A DNA stretch of 33,820 bases, taken from CAZWRF01 sp964636095 (GTDB taxonomy: Bacteria > Patescibacteriota > Minisyncoccia > JAHISW01 > Tagabacteraceae). How positions within the stretch are numbered: the first letter of the stretch is position 1; every line of letters starts with the position of its first letter. This document shows positions 23,241-30,633 of the stretch, one piece after another. The notes under the pieces are model-generated. The model was not told the DNA's origin, did not search any database, and saw only the letters and a list, made by a program, of their open reading frames with translations. The translations under genes and the position numbers were made by a program. The stretch is from positions 1-33,820 of the forward strand of contig CAZWRF010000004.1 in assembly GCA_964636095.1 (NCBI GenBank), given 5' to 3'.

Positions 23241-23486
23241 TAAAGGGCTCCCGTCGGGGGCCCTTTTGTTTAATGAAAGAGTTACCACGCAATATTTGCA
23301 TCCGAAGCTTCGGTATTGTCCTTTGCCCTCGCATTATAACTGCTTTTGGCGGTCGGTGTAGGACATATTTTGGGACCTTAGCTGTCGGTCTGGGTCGGTA
23401 TCGGATATCGATAACATTTATAAAAACTCCGCCCTTTAGCGCCGTTTCCCTTCTTGGAAAACCTTGGTCGCGTTCACTCTTCCACT
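23241..23486 (-). ncRNA. Free-standing RNA resembling a shrunken piece of 23S rRNA domain II
   Basis: On the minus strand this region contains ACCCAGACCGACAGCTAAGG followed by TCCCAAA, which differs by one base from the E. coli 23S segment just before the L11-binding region. Downstream, in the right order, come AAAAGCAGTTATAAT (compare AGAAGCAGCCATCAT), GGGCAAA, and ACCGAAGCTTCGG, then a hairpin TGCAA-ATA-TTGCG and GTGGTAACTC, matching the following 23S helix. Most of the L11-binding region is missing and GTCCT pairs with AGGAC around the gap. A minus-strand promoter lies upstream and a hairpin terminator ends it, giving about 245 nt. It could be a functional RNA or a decaying rRNA copy. No protein frame here is convincing. 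Confidence 0.6.
23242..23266. terminator. Two-way terminator, right hairpin of the cassette
   Basis: AAAGGGCTCCC (23242-23252) pairs with GGGGGCCCTTT (23256-23266), one GU pair, loop GTC. It is nearly the same as the hairpin at 21596-21620. It can end the ATPase gene on the plus strand and the 23S-like RNA on the minus strand. Confidence 0.82.
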
Positions 23487-23492
23487 TTTGGT

Positions 23493-23522
23493 ATACTAGC
23501 ATACGGGAAAAATATGAGTCAA
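23493..23522 (-). promoter_or_regulatory. Minus-strand promoter of the 23S-like RNA
   Basis: TTGACT (23522-23517) and TAGTAT (23498-23493) are 18 bases apart, with TGC in the extended -10 position. The predicted start is near 23486. Confidence 0.65.
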
Positions 23523-23559
23523 CAATGTTTTCTTAATTTTTGTGCTAAAATAAATGCAT

Positions 23560-23925
23560 ATGAAAAATTTAACCAAAATTAATATTGCGAAGGTTTTTCG
23601 CTACACGGCAAGGATTCTGCTTGTTTTGGCTTCGGCCTTTTGGTTCGTATTTGCGCTTTTATCCGGCGCGGAGGAAGCCGGAGGCGGATTTATGGGAATT
23701 GTAAAAAACAGCCCCAACGCTTTGCCGTGGTTGGTGCTTTTTGTTTTTGTTTATATTTCTTTCAAGATGGAGCTTTTGGGGGGAATTGTAATAGCCATCT
23801 TGGGTATTCTTACCGTTTTCGCTTTTGATACGTTTGATTCGGCGATTACCTTTTTTGTCATATCTTTTCCTTTCATTCTTTTGGGAGGTTTATTGATCGC
23901 CAGCTGGTATCTGTCAAGAAAGTAA
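23560..23925 (+). CDS. Small multi-pass membrane protein
   Basis: The protein has 121 residues from ATG 23560; ATG 23554 would add two. Four hydrophobic helices fill it: RILLVLASAFWFVFALL, WLVLFVFVYISF, a GGIVIAILGILTVFAF helix and FFVISFPFILLGGLLIASW. I recall similar small domain-of-unknown-function membrane proteins but cannot name the family. TGCTAAAAT (23543-23551), an extended -10, lies 8 bases before the ATG. It may be transcribed with smc, which starts 13 bases after it. Confidence 0.72.
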   Translation: MKNLTKINIAKVFRYTARILLVLASAFWFVFALLSGAEEAGGGFMGIVKNSPNALPWLVLFVFVYISFKMELLGGIVIAILGILTVFAFDTFDSAITFFVISFPFILLGGLLIASWYLSRK

Positions 23926-23938
23926 AAAATAAATTTCT

Positions 23939-26119
23939 ATGTATCTCAAGCAGCTTCAGATAAAGGGCTTCAAGTCGTTCGGGAAAAGCACTACCCTGGA
24001 TTTTCCCGCCGACATTTCCGCGGTGGTGGGGCCGAACGGCTCCGGAAAATCCAATGTCGTTGAATCTATTGCCTGGGTTTTGGGCGAACAATCCGTGAAA
24101 AGCCTGCGCGGCAAAAAGGGAGAAGACCTTATTTTCAACGGCTCTCCGTCCGCGCCGAAGACAAGCAAGGCTTCGGTTGTTTTGGCTTTTTCCGGCACCG
24201 GCCGGAGCGAGGATACGCTAATTGGACGCTCCGTTTACAGGGACGGCACGAACGAATATTTTCTCAACGGTTCTCGCTGCCGGCTTAAAGACGTCGTTGA
24301 GTTTTTGGGAAGCATAGGGTTGGGCGCTTCGCGCCACCATATTATAAGCCAGGGAGAAGCCGATAGGATATTAACCGCGTCTGCAAAAGAAAGAAAGCAA
24401 ATGGTGGAAGATGCCCTGGGTCTTCGTGTTTACCAAATGAAACGAGACGAAAGCAAGCGCAAGCTTTTTCGAACGGAGGAAAACATGCGCCAAACAAAGA
24501 GCTTAAGAAACGAAATTCAGCCCCACCTCCGCTTTTTAAAAAAGCAGGTAGACAAAGCGTCCAAGGCGGCTCAGCTCAAGGAAAAACTGGAAGAAATGTA
24601 TTCTTTTTACTTTTCCGGGCTGGACAAAAAATTTAAAAGCGAAATGGAAAAATTGTCTTCCGAAAGAATCGGGCTTCGAAGCCGATTTTCGGAAATTCAG
24701 AAAAAAGTTTCGGAGCTTAAAGAAAAAACGGTTTCTTTCGGCCGGGCAGAGAAAGAGAACACAAGCGGCATGGAAAAAATAAGCTCGCTCGAAAGAGAAA
24801 TAGGAAGATACGAGGTGATGCTATCCCAGGCGAAAGCCCGCATGAAAGATGCCGAAAAAAAAGACGAGCCATTCTCACTGAACCTTAGGGAGGCGGAGAT
24901 TTTTTTGACCAAATTCAAAAAAGGCGTGGAAGAGGCTCTGGGGGAAAAAAGTGTCGAAAAAATAAAAGAGATACTAACCTCTATAAAAAAAGAGCTGGAC
25001 GCGTTTTACGGTTCTAATGTGTCCGACACCCAAGTCCACTTAGGTGCCGGACACCCAAGTAGCGTCTCCGGGAAAGAAAAAGAAAGGGAAGCGCTTCGTG
25101 CTCTTGAGAAAAAGTACAAGGAGCTCGCGGAGGCCTTAAAAGACGCGAAAGAAAAAGAAAATGTAAGGACGAGAGAAAAAGAAAAATCCATTGACTTTGA
25201 AAGAGAGCTTTACAGGGCCGAAATGGAGCTCAAAGAATCCGGAAACGCGCTTGATTCCGTGGAACTTAAGGAATCCCAGGTGTTGTTCAGACGGGGAGAA
25301 ATGAAAAAAGATATTGAAGAGGCCGAAAATATTTTGGGAAAAAACATTGTTTTTCGCGAAGTGAAAAACCTGAGTGAAGGCGAAGTTGAGAAAGACTGGA
25401 GGGCGATAGAAAGAATGAAAATAAGGCTGGAGGAAAGCGGAAATATAGGCGGCGATGTTTTGAAAGAATACGACGAGGTGATAAAAAGAGACGAGTTTTT
25501 AGAAACTGAACTTAAAGATCTGGAAAGATCAGCCGAGTCCCTGAAAGAACTTATTTTAAAGATGGAAGAAAAGATAGGCACTGATTTTAAAAGCGGGATA
25601 GAGAAAATAAACGAAGAGTTTGGCAGGTTTTTTGGGCTGATGTTTAACGGCGGAAAGGCGGAATTGAGAATTAAGAATTATGAGTCAAGAATTAAGAACG
25701 AAGATGAACTGTCGGAGGCAGGATTGCCTGAGGAAACTTCAGCGGAGGTGGAGACAATAAAAGAAGAAGGAATAGAAATTTTGGTGAGCCTTCCACGGAA
25801 GAAAATAAGCTCGCTTGATGTGCTTTCCGGCGGAGAAAGGGCGCTTGCTTCCATTGCTCTTCTTTTTGCCATGTCTCGCGTAAATCCTCCGCCGTTTCTT
25901 ATATTGGATGAAACGGACGCGGCCCTGGATGAATCCAACTCGCGCAAGTATGCTGCGATGCTAAAAGACCTTAGTAAAAACACTCAGCTTATTTTGGTGA
26001 CCCACAACAGAGAAACTATGGAGGCGGCCAAGGTTCTCTACGGAGTTACAATGGATGGAAGCGGTATTTCCCGTCTTTTGTCCATAAAGTTTGAAGAGGC
26101 GGAACAGTTGACGGGTTAA
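23939..26119 (+). CDS. smc: SMC-family chromosome segregation ATPase, short and apparently hinge-less
   Basis: The protein has 726 residues against about 1,170 for bacterial SMC. The N-terminal head is clear: IKGFKSFGKSTTLDF, Walker A GPNGSGKSN (about 32-40), LGEQSVKSLRGKKGEDLIFNG. The C-terminal head has the ABC signature LSGGERALAS (about 630) and Walker B FLILDETDAALD. Between the heads, residues 170-610 are mostly coiled coil, and I see no SMC hinge domain and no CxxC hook. In the middle, about residues 360-380 are encoded by a palindromic repeat element (25020-25060). A second insertion, ELRIKNYESRIKNE, comes from the micro-repeat shared with murB. It should organise the chromosome, but dimerisation without a hinge must differ. 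Confidence 0.88.
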   Translation: MYLKQLQIKGFKSFGKSTTLDFPADISAVVGPNGSGKSNVVESIAWVLGEQSVKSLRGKKGEDLIFNGSPSAPKTSKASVVLAFSGTGRSEDTLIGRSVYRDGTNEYFLNGSRCRLKDVVEFLGSIGLGASRHHIISQGEADRILTASAKERKQMVEDALGLRVYQMKRDESKRKLFRTEENMRQTKSLRNEIQPHLRFLKKQVDKASKAAQLKEKLEEMYSFYFSGLDKKFKSEMEKLSSERIGLRSRFSEIQKKVSELKEKTVSFGRAEKENTSGMEKISSLEREIGRYEVMLSQAKARMKDAEKKDEPFSLNLREAEIFLTKFKKGVEEALGEKSVEKIKEILTSIKKELDAFYGSNVSDTQVHLGAGHPSSVSGKEKEREALRALEKKYKELAEALKDAKEKENVRTREKEKSIDFERELYRAEMELKESGNALDSVELKESQVLFRRGEMKKDIEEAENILGKNIVFREVKNLSEGEVEKDWRAIERMKIRLEESGNIGGDVLKEYDEVIKRDEFLETELKDLERSAESLKELILKMEEKIGTDFKSGIEKINEEFGRFFGLMFNGGKAELRIKNYESRIKNEDELSEAGLPEETSAEVETIKEEGIEILVSLPRKKISSLDVLSGGERALASIALLFAMSRVNPPPFLILDETDAALDESNSRKYAAMLKDLSKNTQLILVTHNRETMEAAKVLYGVTMDGSGISRLLSIKFEEAEQLTG
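25020..25060 (+). repeat. Palindromic repeat element inside smc
   Basis: TGTCCGACACCCAAGT (25020-25035) pairs with ACTTAGGTGCCGGACA (25038-25053) over 16 positions with two mismatches and a CC loop. CACCCAAGT is then repeated directly (25052-25060). It stays in frame and encodes a Ser/His/Val/Gly-rich loop unlike the coiled coil around it. Confidence 0.75.
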
Positions 26120-26135
26120 ATTTTGTTGCTATAAT
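26108..26135 (+). promoter_or_regulatory. rpsP promoter (leaderless)
   Basis: TTGACG (26108-26113), a 16-base spacer, and TGC-TATAAT (26130-26135). ATG 26143 is 7 bases downstream. Confidence 0.7.
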
Positions 26136-26142
26136 AAAACGA

Positions 26143-26658
26143 ATGTTGAAGATAAGACTTACAAGAGTCGGAAGAAAACACGACCCTACATACAGGCTTG
26201 TTGTGGTTGATTCCAGAAAAGCGTCGCAAAGCGGGGCTTATTTGGAGAACCTCGGCTTTTACAACCCCAGAAAAACAGGGCCGGAGAAAAAAGCCTTGAT
26301 GAGTGATTTTAAAGAAAAAGCCGACCGTGTTAAATATTGGATTTCTAAGGGGGCTCAGCTTTCTGGCACTGCCCATAATCTTTTGGTTGAGGCCAAAGTT
26401 ATAGAAGGGAAGAAGGTAAATGTTTTTAAAGTAAATAAAAAGAGGATGGAGAAAAAGGCTGCGGCTGCCGCGGCAGAAGTAAAGGAAGAGGCGCCCAAAG
26501 CCGAAGAGGCCAAGGAAGCTCCGGCGCCCGAGGAAGAACCGGTGAACGAACCAGTAGAGGAGAAACCCACCGAGGAGAAAAAAGAAAATGCGGTTCCTGG
26601 ATCATCCGTGAAAGAGGAAGAAAAAGGAGAGAAAGTCGAAGAACTTGACAAAAAATAG
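26143..26658 (+). CDS. rpsP: Small-subunit ribosomal protein bS16 with acidic tail
   Basis: The protein has 171 residues. Residues 1-80 are typical S16 (IRLTRVGRKHDPTYRLVVVD, LGFYNPR, DRVKYWISKGAQ). From about residue 95 an Ala/Glu/Lys/Pro-rich tail of some 75 residues follows, with no visible fold. Usual S16 has about 80-90 residues. Confidence 0.94.
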   Translation: MLKIRLTRVGRKHDPTYRLVVVDSRKASQSGAYLENLGFYNPRKTGPEKKALMSDFKEKADRVKYWISKGAQLSGTAHNLLVEAKVIEGKKVNVFKVNKKRMEKKAAAAAAEVKEEAPKAEEAKEAPAPEEEPVNEPVEEKPTEEKKENAVPGSSVKEEEKGEKVEELDKK

Positions 26659-26673
26659 CTTTTTGTGTAGAAT
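26645..26673 (+). promoter_or_regulatory. khpA promoter inside the end of rpsP
   Basis: A perfect TTGACA (26645-26650) and TAGAAT (26668-26673) with the ideal 17-base spacer. The leader of about 67 bases contains a 12-bp palindrome AAGGTCGACCTT (26691-26702), a possible operator. Confidence 0.75.
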
Positions 26674-26746
26674 AGATAAAATATTGGAATAAGGTCGACC
26701 TTTAATATTTGTTAGTTTGAATTATAAGTTTAACCGAGAACGATTC

Positions 26747-27070
26747 ATGGCTGAAAAGTTTAAAGACCAAGAATTTCTTGAGTACGTTGTGAAAGCGTTA
26801 GTTGACACACCGGACGCGGTTAAGGTTGAGCGTAAGGTTGATGAAATGGGGGTTTTGCTCAGTTTGCACATAGACCCTCAGGACATGGGTAAAATCATCG
26901 GCCGCAACGGCAACACCGCGAAAGCCATTCGCAATCTCTTGAGGGTCGTTGGCCTGAAAAATCAGGCTCGCGTAAACCTTAAGATCGAAGAGCCCGAAGG
27001 GGGAAGAGGCCCTTCACGCAAGGAAAGCGATAAAAGTGTTGACGATGTTGTGGACGACTTGAAACTCTAA
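26747..27070 (+). CDS. khpA: KH-domain RNA-binding protein KhpA
   Basis: The protein has 107 residues from ATG 26747 (MAEKFKDQEFLEYVVKALVD). It has the single KH fold with the GxxG loop (GKIIGRNGNTAKAIRNLL) and the usual length of about 80 plus a charged tail. The family binds RNA, often with KhpB, and is linked to cell size and small RNA control. It follows rpsP as in many bacteria. A longer frame from 26717 adds ten residues in the leader and is unlikely. Confidence 0.9.
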   Translation: MAEKFKDQEFLEYVVKALVDTPDAVKVERKVDEMGVLLSLHIDPQDMGKIIGRNGNTAKAIRNLLRVVGLKNQARVNLKIEEPEGGRGPSRKESDKSVDDVVDDLKL

Positions 27071-27089
27071 TTTATTTATAGAGAACAAC

Positions 27090-27123
27090 GAAAAACCGTG
27101 CTATTATAATAGTACGGTTTTTC
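27090..27123 (+). terminator. Terminator that carries the trmD -10 element in its loop
   Basis: GAAAAACCGT (27090-27099) pairs with ACGGTTTTTC (27114-27123) and the loop is itself palindromic (CTATTATAATAG). The loop holds a perfect TATAAT (27105-27110), 15 bases before the trmD ATG. Termination and initiation thus share the same bases. Confidence 0.75.
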
Positions 27124-27125
27124 GT

Positions 27126-27812
27126 ATGATTACGTTCCACATATTTACAATATTTCCGGAATCGCTAGCCAGTTACTTCAACAGCTCTATTTTGAAGCGG
27201 GCCCAAAACAAAAAGCTTGTTAGCATAAAGGTATACGACATAAGAAAGTATACTAAAGACAAACATAAAATAACCGACGACAAGCCGTTTGGAGGAGGTC
27301 CGGGCATGGTCTTTAAAATTGAACCCATCGTGAAAGCGATAGATTCAATCCTAAAATCAAAAATCAAAGATCAAAAATCAAAAGTCTTAGTTATTTTGAC
27401 ATCAGCATCCGGGAAGAATTTTAATCAAAAGTTAGCAATAAATTTCTCACAAAAATACGCCAATATTGCTATAATTTGCGGGAGATATGAAGGTGTGGAC
27501 GAACGCGTAAAACGCGCGATTCAAGATTTGGGATTTAAGGTTCAAGAATTATCGGTCGGGCCTTATATTCTGACAGGAGGGGAGATTCCCGCCATGACAA
27601 TCGTAGACGCTGTTTCAAGACACGTTCCCGGAGTTTTGGGAAAAGGAGGCTCTCTTGAAGAAAAAAAAGGTTCTTACCCGGTATACACCAGGCCGGAAGT
27701 TTTTGAATACAAGGGGAAAAAATACAGGGTTCCCAAAGTTTTGCTTTCCGGCGACCACAAAAAAATTGAAGCATGGCGAGAGCGTTTTTCAAAATCAATT
27801 CATAATTCATGA
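27126..27812 (+). CDS. trmD: tRNA (guanine-N1)-methyltransferase
   Basis: The protein has 228 residues. TrmD methylates G37 of tRNAs using AdoMet, in a trefoil-knot fold. Motifs: FTIFPESLASYFNSSILKRA, KPFGGGPGMV, CGRYEGVDERV, and the knot loop SVGPYILTGGE. A short charged stretch (KSKIKDQKSK, about 78-87) is encoded by ATCAAAA micro-repeats (27355-27388). The last residues (SIHNS) and stop come from ATTCATA repeats. rimM, usually between khpA and trmD, is absent here. Confidence 0.96.
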   Translation: MITFHIFTIFPESLASYFNSSILKRAQNKKLVSIKVYDIRKYTKDKHKITDDKPFGGGPGMVFKIEPIVKAIDSILKSKIKDQKSKVLVILTSASGKNFNQKLAINFSQKYANIAIICGRYEGVDERVKRAIQDLGFKVQELSVGPYILTGGEIPAMTIVDAVSRHVPGVLGKGGSLEEKKGSYPVYTRPEVFEYKGKKYRVPKVLLSGDHKKIEAWRERFSKSIHNS

Positions 27813-27836
27813 TTCATAATTCTTAATTCATAGTTT
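27795..27836 (+). repeat. Micro-repeat at the end of trmD
   Basis: ATTCATA-type 7-mers (CATAATTCATGATTCATAAT and then TCTTAATTCATAG) cover the trmD stop and the spacer before the transporter. Confidence 0.7.
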
Positions 27837-28715
27837 ATGGTTTGGCTTGTTTTGGCAATTGCCAGTTATTTTTTGAATGCCATTGTTTCTTTGGTGGACA
27901 AATTCCTTCTCTCGGAAAGGGTAAAAAATGCTTTTGCCTACGCTTTTTATTCCGGCGTTTTGTCGGCCGTTGCTTTTTTTCTGTGGCCGTTTGATTTTTC
28001 TTTTTTATCGCTTCGCTTTACCTTGATATCTTTTTTCGCCGGCGCAACTTTTTTCGGAGCGAATTACTTTTATTACTCGGCTGTTTTCAAGGGGGAGGTT
28101 TCCTCTGTGGTGCCTATTGTGGGCGGTATATCCCCCGCGATAATTCTTATTTTGTCGTATTTTTTTCTTGACGAGAGATTTCCCGCTTTTTGGATTTTGG
28201 GTTTTCTTGCGCTTATTTTGGGGACAGTTCTTTTTACTTTGGGGAAAGACAAAAAGGTGTCGGCCGATTCTTTTGTTGCCGCCATATTTTTTGCTTTCAG
28301 CTTTTTTCTTTCCAAGGCGGTTTTTTTGGAAACGGGTTTTTTAAATGGTTTCGCCTGGACAAGAACGGGGGCGGTGCTTGTTCCGGTTGCTTTGTGCTTT
28401 TTTCCGTTTTTTAGAAAAGCCCTGCGCCGTGAAGGATTTGGAGTAAGGCACGGTTCTTTTCCTCTTTTTTTGTCCAACAAAGGTCTTAGCGCGGGCGCGT
28501 TTCTTCTTTTGAATTATTCTATTTCTCTCGGTTCTGTCGCCGTTGTAAACGCCGTTCAGGGAGTACAGTATGTTTTTCTTTTTCTTCTTACGCTAGCGTT
28601 TTCAGTTTACTTTCCTTGGATTGTGAAGGAATCTTTGCGTCCGGCCGTTGTTGTAAGGAAAGCTTTGGGAATTGTCCTTGTTTCATGCGGTATTATAATT
28701 TTATTTGTTGCTTGA
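27837..28715 (+). CDS. EamA/DMT-family transporter
   Basis: The protein has 292 residues with ten predicted membrane helices in two similar halves. The first half holds VVPIVGGISPAIILILSYFFLDERF, the classic EamA conserved block (helix 4 plus E-R), and the second half SVAVVNAVQGVQYVFLFLLT. Members move small metabolites or drugs across the inner membrane. The substrate is unknown. It begins 24 bases after trmD and ends 6 bases before the glycosidase gene. Confidence 0.85.
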   Translation: MVWLVLAIASYFLNAIVSLVDKFLLSERVKNAFAYAFYSGVLSAVAFFLWPFDFSFLSLRFTLISFFAGATFFGANYFYYSAVFKGEVSSVVPIVGGISPAIILILSYFFLDERFPAFWILGFLALILGTVLFTLGKDKKVSADSFVAAIFFAFSFFLSKAVFLETGFLNGFAWTRTGAVLVPVALCFFPFFRKALRREGFGVRHGSFPLFLSNKGLSAGAFLLLNYSISLGSVAVVNAVQGVQYVFLFLLTLAFSVYFPWIVKESLRPAVVVRKALGIVLVSCGIIILFVA

Positions 28716-28721
28716 TTTTTT

Positions 28722-29855
28722 ATGTACAACAATTCAAAACCAACCCTTGAGGAAGAGGCTATAAAAATTTTGAAAGAAAGGGAAGAAAAATCCTTAAATA
28801 AGGGGAAAAGAAGCGGGAAAAAAGGTTTTGGCAGATCTCTTTTTCACCTTGTTGTTTTTTTGCTTTTTATTCTTTTTACCGTCGGGGCAGTGTTTTCTTT
28901 CTTTTTAACGAAAGCCCCTCCGCTGTCTCCAAAAAATTTCGGTGTTACTTTCTCCAAAACACAGGCTGACGACCTGGGCATTGACTGGAAAGAAGCTTAC
29001 ACGGCAACTCTATCCGACCTGGGCGCCCGTCTTTTAAGAATTCCGGCCTACTGGCCGGAGATCGAACCGAACCCTCCGGTTAACGGAGAACACCAATTTG
29101 ATTTTGAATGGCTGGATTTTATGATGAATAAAGCGGCTTCATCAAGCGCCGAGGTTATTTTGGCGGTTGGCTTTAAGCTTCCGCGCTGGCCGGAATGCCA
29201 CGATCCGTACTGGGCTTCGGATTTGAGTTTAAAAGACGAGGAAGCGAAAGTTTTTGACTATGTGAAGGAAACGGTAAATCGCTACAAAGACAATCCGGCG
29301 GTTTCGGCCTGGCAGGTTGAAAACGAACCTTTTTTGAATTTTGGCGTTTGTCCCAAACTGGACGCGGGTTTTCTGGATGAAGAAATAGCCTTGGTAAAAT
29401 CTTTATCCGACAAGCCTGTGTTGATAACAGACAGCGGAGAGATAAGTTTTTGGGCAAGAGCTTATTCAAGAGGCGATATTTTCGGGACCACTCTATATAG
29501 AGATGTGAACAACAAGCTTTTTGGCCAAATTACATATCCGCTGCCTCCCGTTTTTTACCGCATTAAACTGGGAGCGATGAGATATTTTTATGGAGACAAG
29601 CCGTCAATGGTCGTGGAGCTTGAAGCGGAGCCTTGGGGAAGGCAGCTTATCCAATATACGCCCCTTGATGAACAATTGGCGCTTATGAATCCGGATAAAT
29701 TTAGGGAAATTTTGGAATATACAAAAGGGAGCGGCTTTGACACCTTTTATTTGTGGGGAACGGAATGGTGGTATTGGCTGAAGGAAAAGCAAAACATGCC
29801 TGAGATGTGGAATATCGCCAAGGGTGTCATTAAAAATCAGGATATATTAAAATAA
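28722..29855 (+). CDS. Membrane-anchored clan GH-A glycoside hydrolase
   Basis: The protein has 377 residues. After a charged start it has one membrane helix (about residues 40-63) and then an outside TIM-barrel. The acid/base Glu lies in WQVENEPF (about residue 200) and the nucleophile Glu probably in MVVELEAEPW (about 298), the spacing expected in clan GH-A (GH5-like). The barrel otherwise diverges. It should cleave or modify a beta-linked glycan at the cell surface. It lies next to a GT2 gene and a GH1 gene, so all three probably handle the same surface sugar. Confidence 0.75.
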   Translation: MYNNSKPTLEEEAIKILKEREEKSLNKGKRSGKKGFGRSLFHLVVFLLFILFTVGAVFSFFLTKAPPLSPKNFGVTFSKTQADDLGIDWKEAYTATLSDLGARLLRIPAYWPEIEPNPPVNGEHQFDFEWLDFMMNKAASSSAEVILAVGFKLPRWPECHDPYWASDLSLKDEEAKVFDYVKETVNRYKDNPAVSAWQVENEPFLNFGVCPKLDAGFLDEEIALVKSLSDKPVLITDSGEISFWARAYSRGDIFGTTLYRDVNNKLFGQITYPLPPVFYRIKLGAMRYFYGDKPSMVVELEAEPWGRQLIQYTPLDEQLALMNPDKFREILEYTKGSGFDTFYLWGTEWWYWLKEKQNMPEMWNIAKGVIKNQDILK

Positions 29856-29859
29856 AACT

Positions 29860-30591
29860 ATGAAAGTAGAAACTTCCGTGATAATAAGGACAAAGAACGA
29901 AGAGAAGTGGCTGGGAGTTGTGCTAAAAAAAATTTTTGGACAAACGTATAAGGACTTTGAAGTTGTTATAGTAGATTCCGGTTCCAGCGATAATACCCTT
30001 GAGATTGCAAGAAAATTTCCTGTGAAAGTTTTTGAAATTCCGGCCAAAGATTTTTCTTATCCTTATGCCCTAAATTATGGAATTGAACGAGCTGCGGCAA
30101 CGAAATTCATCGTGATTATGTCTGCTCATTCCATTCCGGTTTCAGAGACCTGGCTTAGTGACGGATTAAAAAATTTTAAAATAGAGGAGAAAATAATGGG
30201 CGTGTACGGATATTTGCGGCCCATGCCTGGTTCGGGGTTTTGGGACAAATTTATCATGGAAGGGTTTAACTTTGTCAGAGGTAAAAACCGCCTTATTGTT
30301 GATAAGGGAAAGATTGGTGTTATGGGGTTTACCAATGCCATTATTCTTAAGGAGCTATGGGACAAGAGGCATTTCAACGAAGATTATGGGTTGGGAGGTG
30401 AAGATGGCGAGTGGGCCGATTTTTGGTTCAGGAAGAAGTACAGAGCCATAAAGGACCCCTGTTTTACTGTTTTTCATTCTCACAACTTAGGATTATGGGG
30501 GTGGTATAAACAGCTTAGATATTGGCAATCGCTTGGCGAGCCTCATCCGTTTAATAAATTATCTTATAGAAAAGATAAGGCTCATTCTTAA
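29860..30591 (+). CDS. Glycosyltransferase family 2
   Basis: The protein has 243 residues with the GT-A fold. It starts TSVIIRTKNEEKWLGVVLKK and has VVIVDSGSSDNT (nucleotide binding, about 34-45). Where many GT2 enzymes have DxD, this one has SAHSIP, as in rhamnosyl- and some other GT2 enzymes, so the metal site is uncertain. GLGGEDGEWADFWFR near 180 holds a catalytic-type acidic pair (ED). It starts 4 bases after the glycosidase. Confidence 0.88.
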   Translation: MKVETSVIIRTKNEEKWLGVVLKKIFGQTYKDFEVVIVDSGSSDNTLEIARKFPVKVFEIPAKDFSYPYALNYGIERAAATKFIVIMSAHSIPVSETWLSDGLKNFKIEEKIMGVYGYLRPMPGSGFWDKFIMEGFNFVRGKNRLIVDKGKIGVMGFTNAIILKELWDKRHFNEDYGLGGEDGEWADFWFRKKYRAIKDPCFTVFHSHNLGLWGWYKQLRYWQSLGEPHPFNKLSYRKDKAHS

Positions 30592-30594
30592 TGG

Positions 30595-30615
30595 TGATAT
30601 AATATAATATATAAT
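30595..30615 (+). promoter_or_regulatory. Three overlapping TATAAT hexamers before the GH1 gene
   Basis: TG-A-TATAAT (hexamer 30598-30603) is an extended -10; further TATAAT copies start at 30603 and 30610. ATG 30634 is 18 bases after the last. The region is almost pure A+T. Confidence 0.55.
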
Positions 30616-30633
30616 AAAGATAAATATAAAAAT

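Noticed and set aside
23212..23502. 96-codon minus-strand frame
   Set aside because: It lies over the 23S-like RNA, has odd composition (RYRPRPTAKVPKYVLHR) and no start signal.
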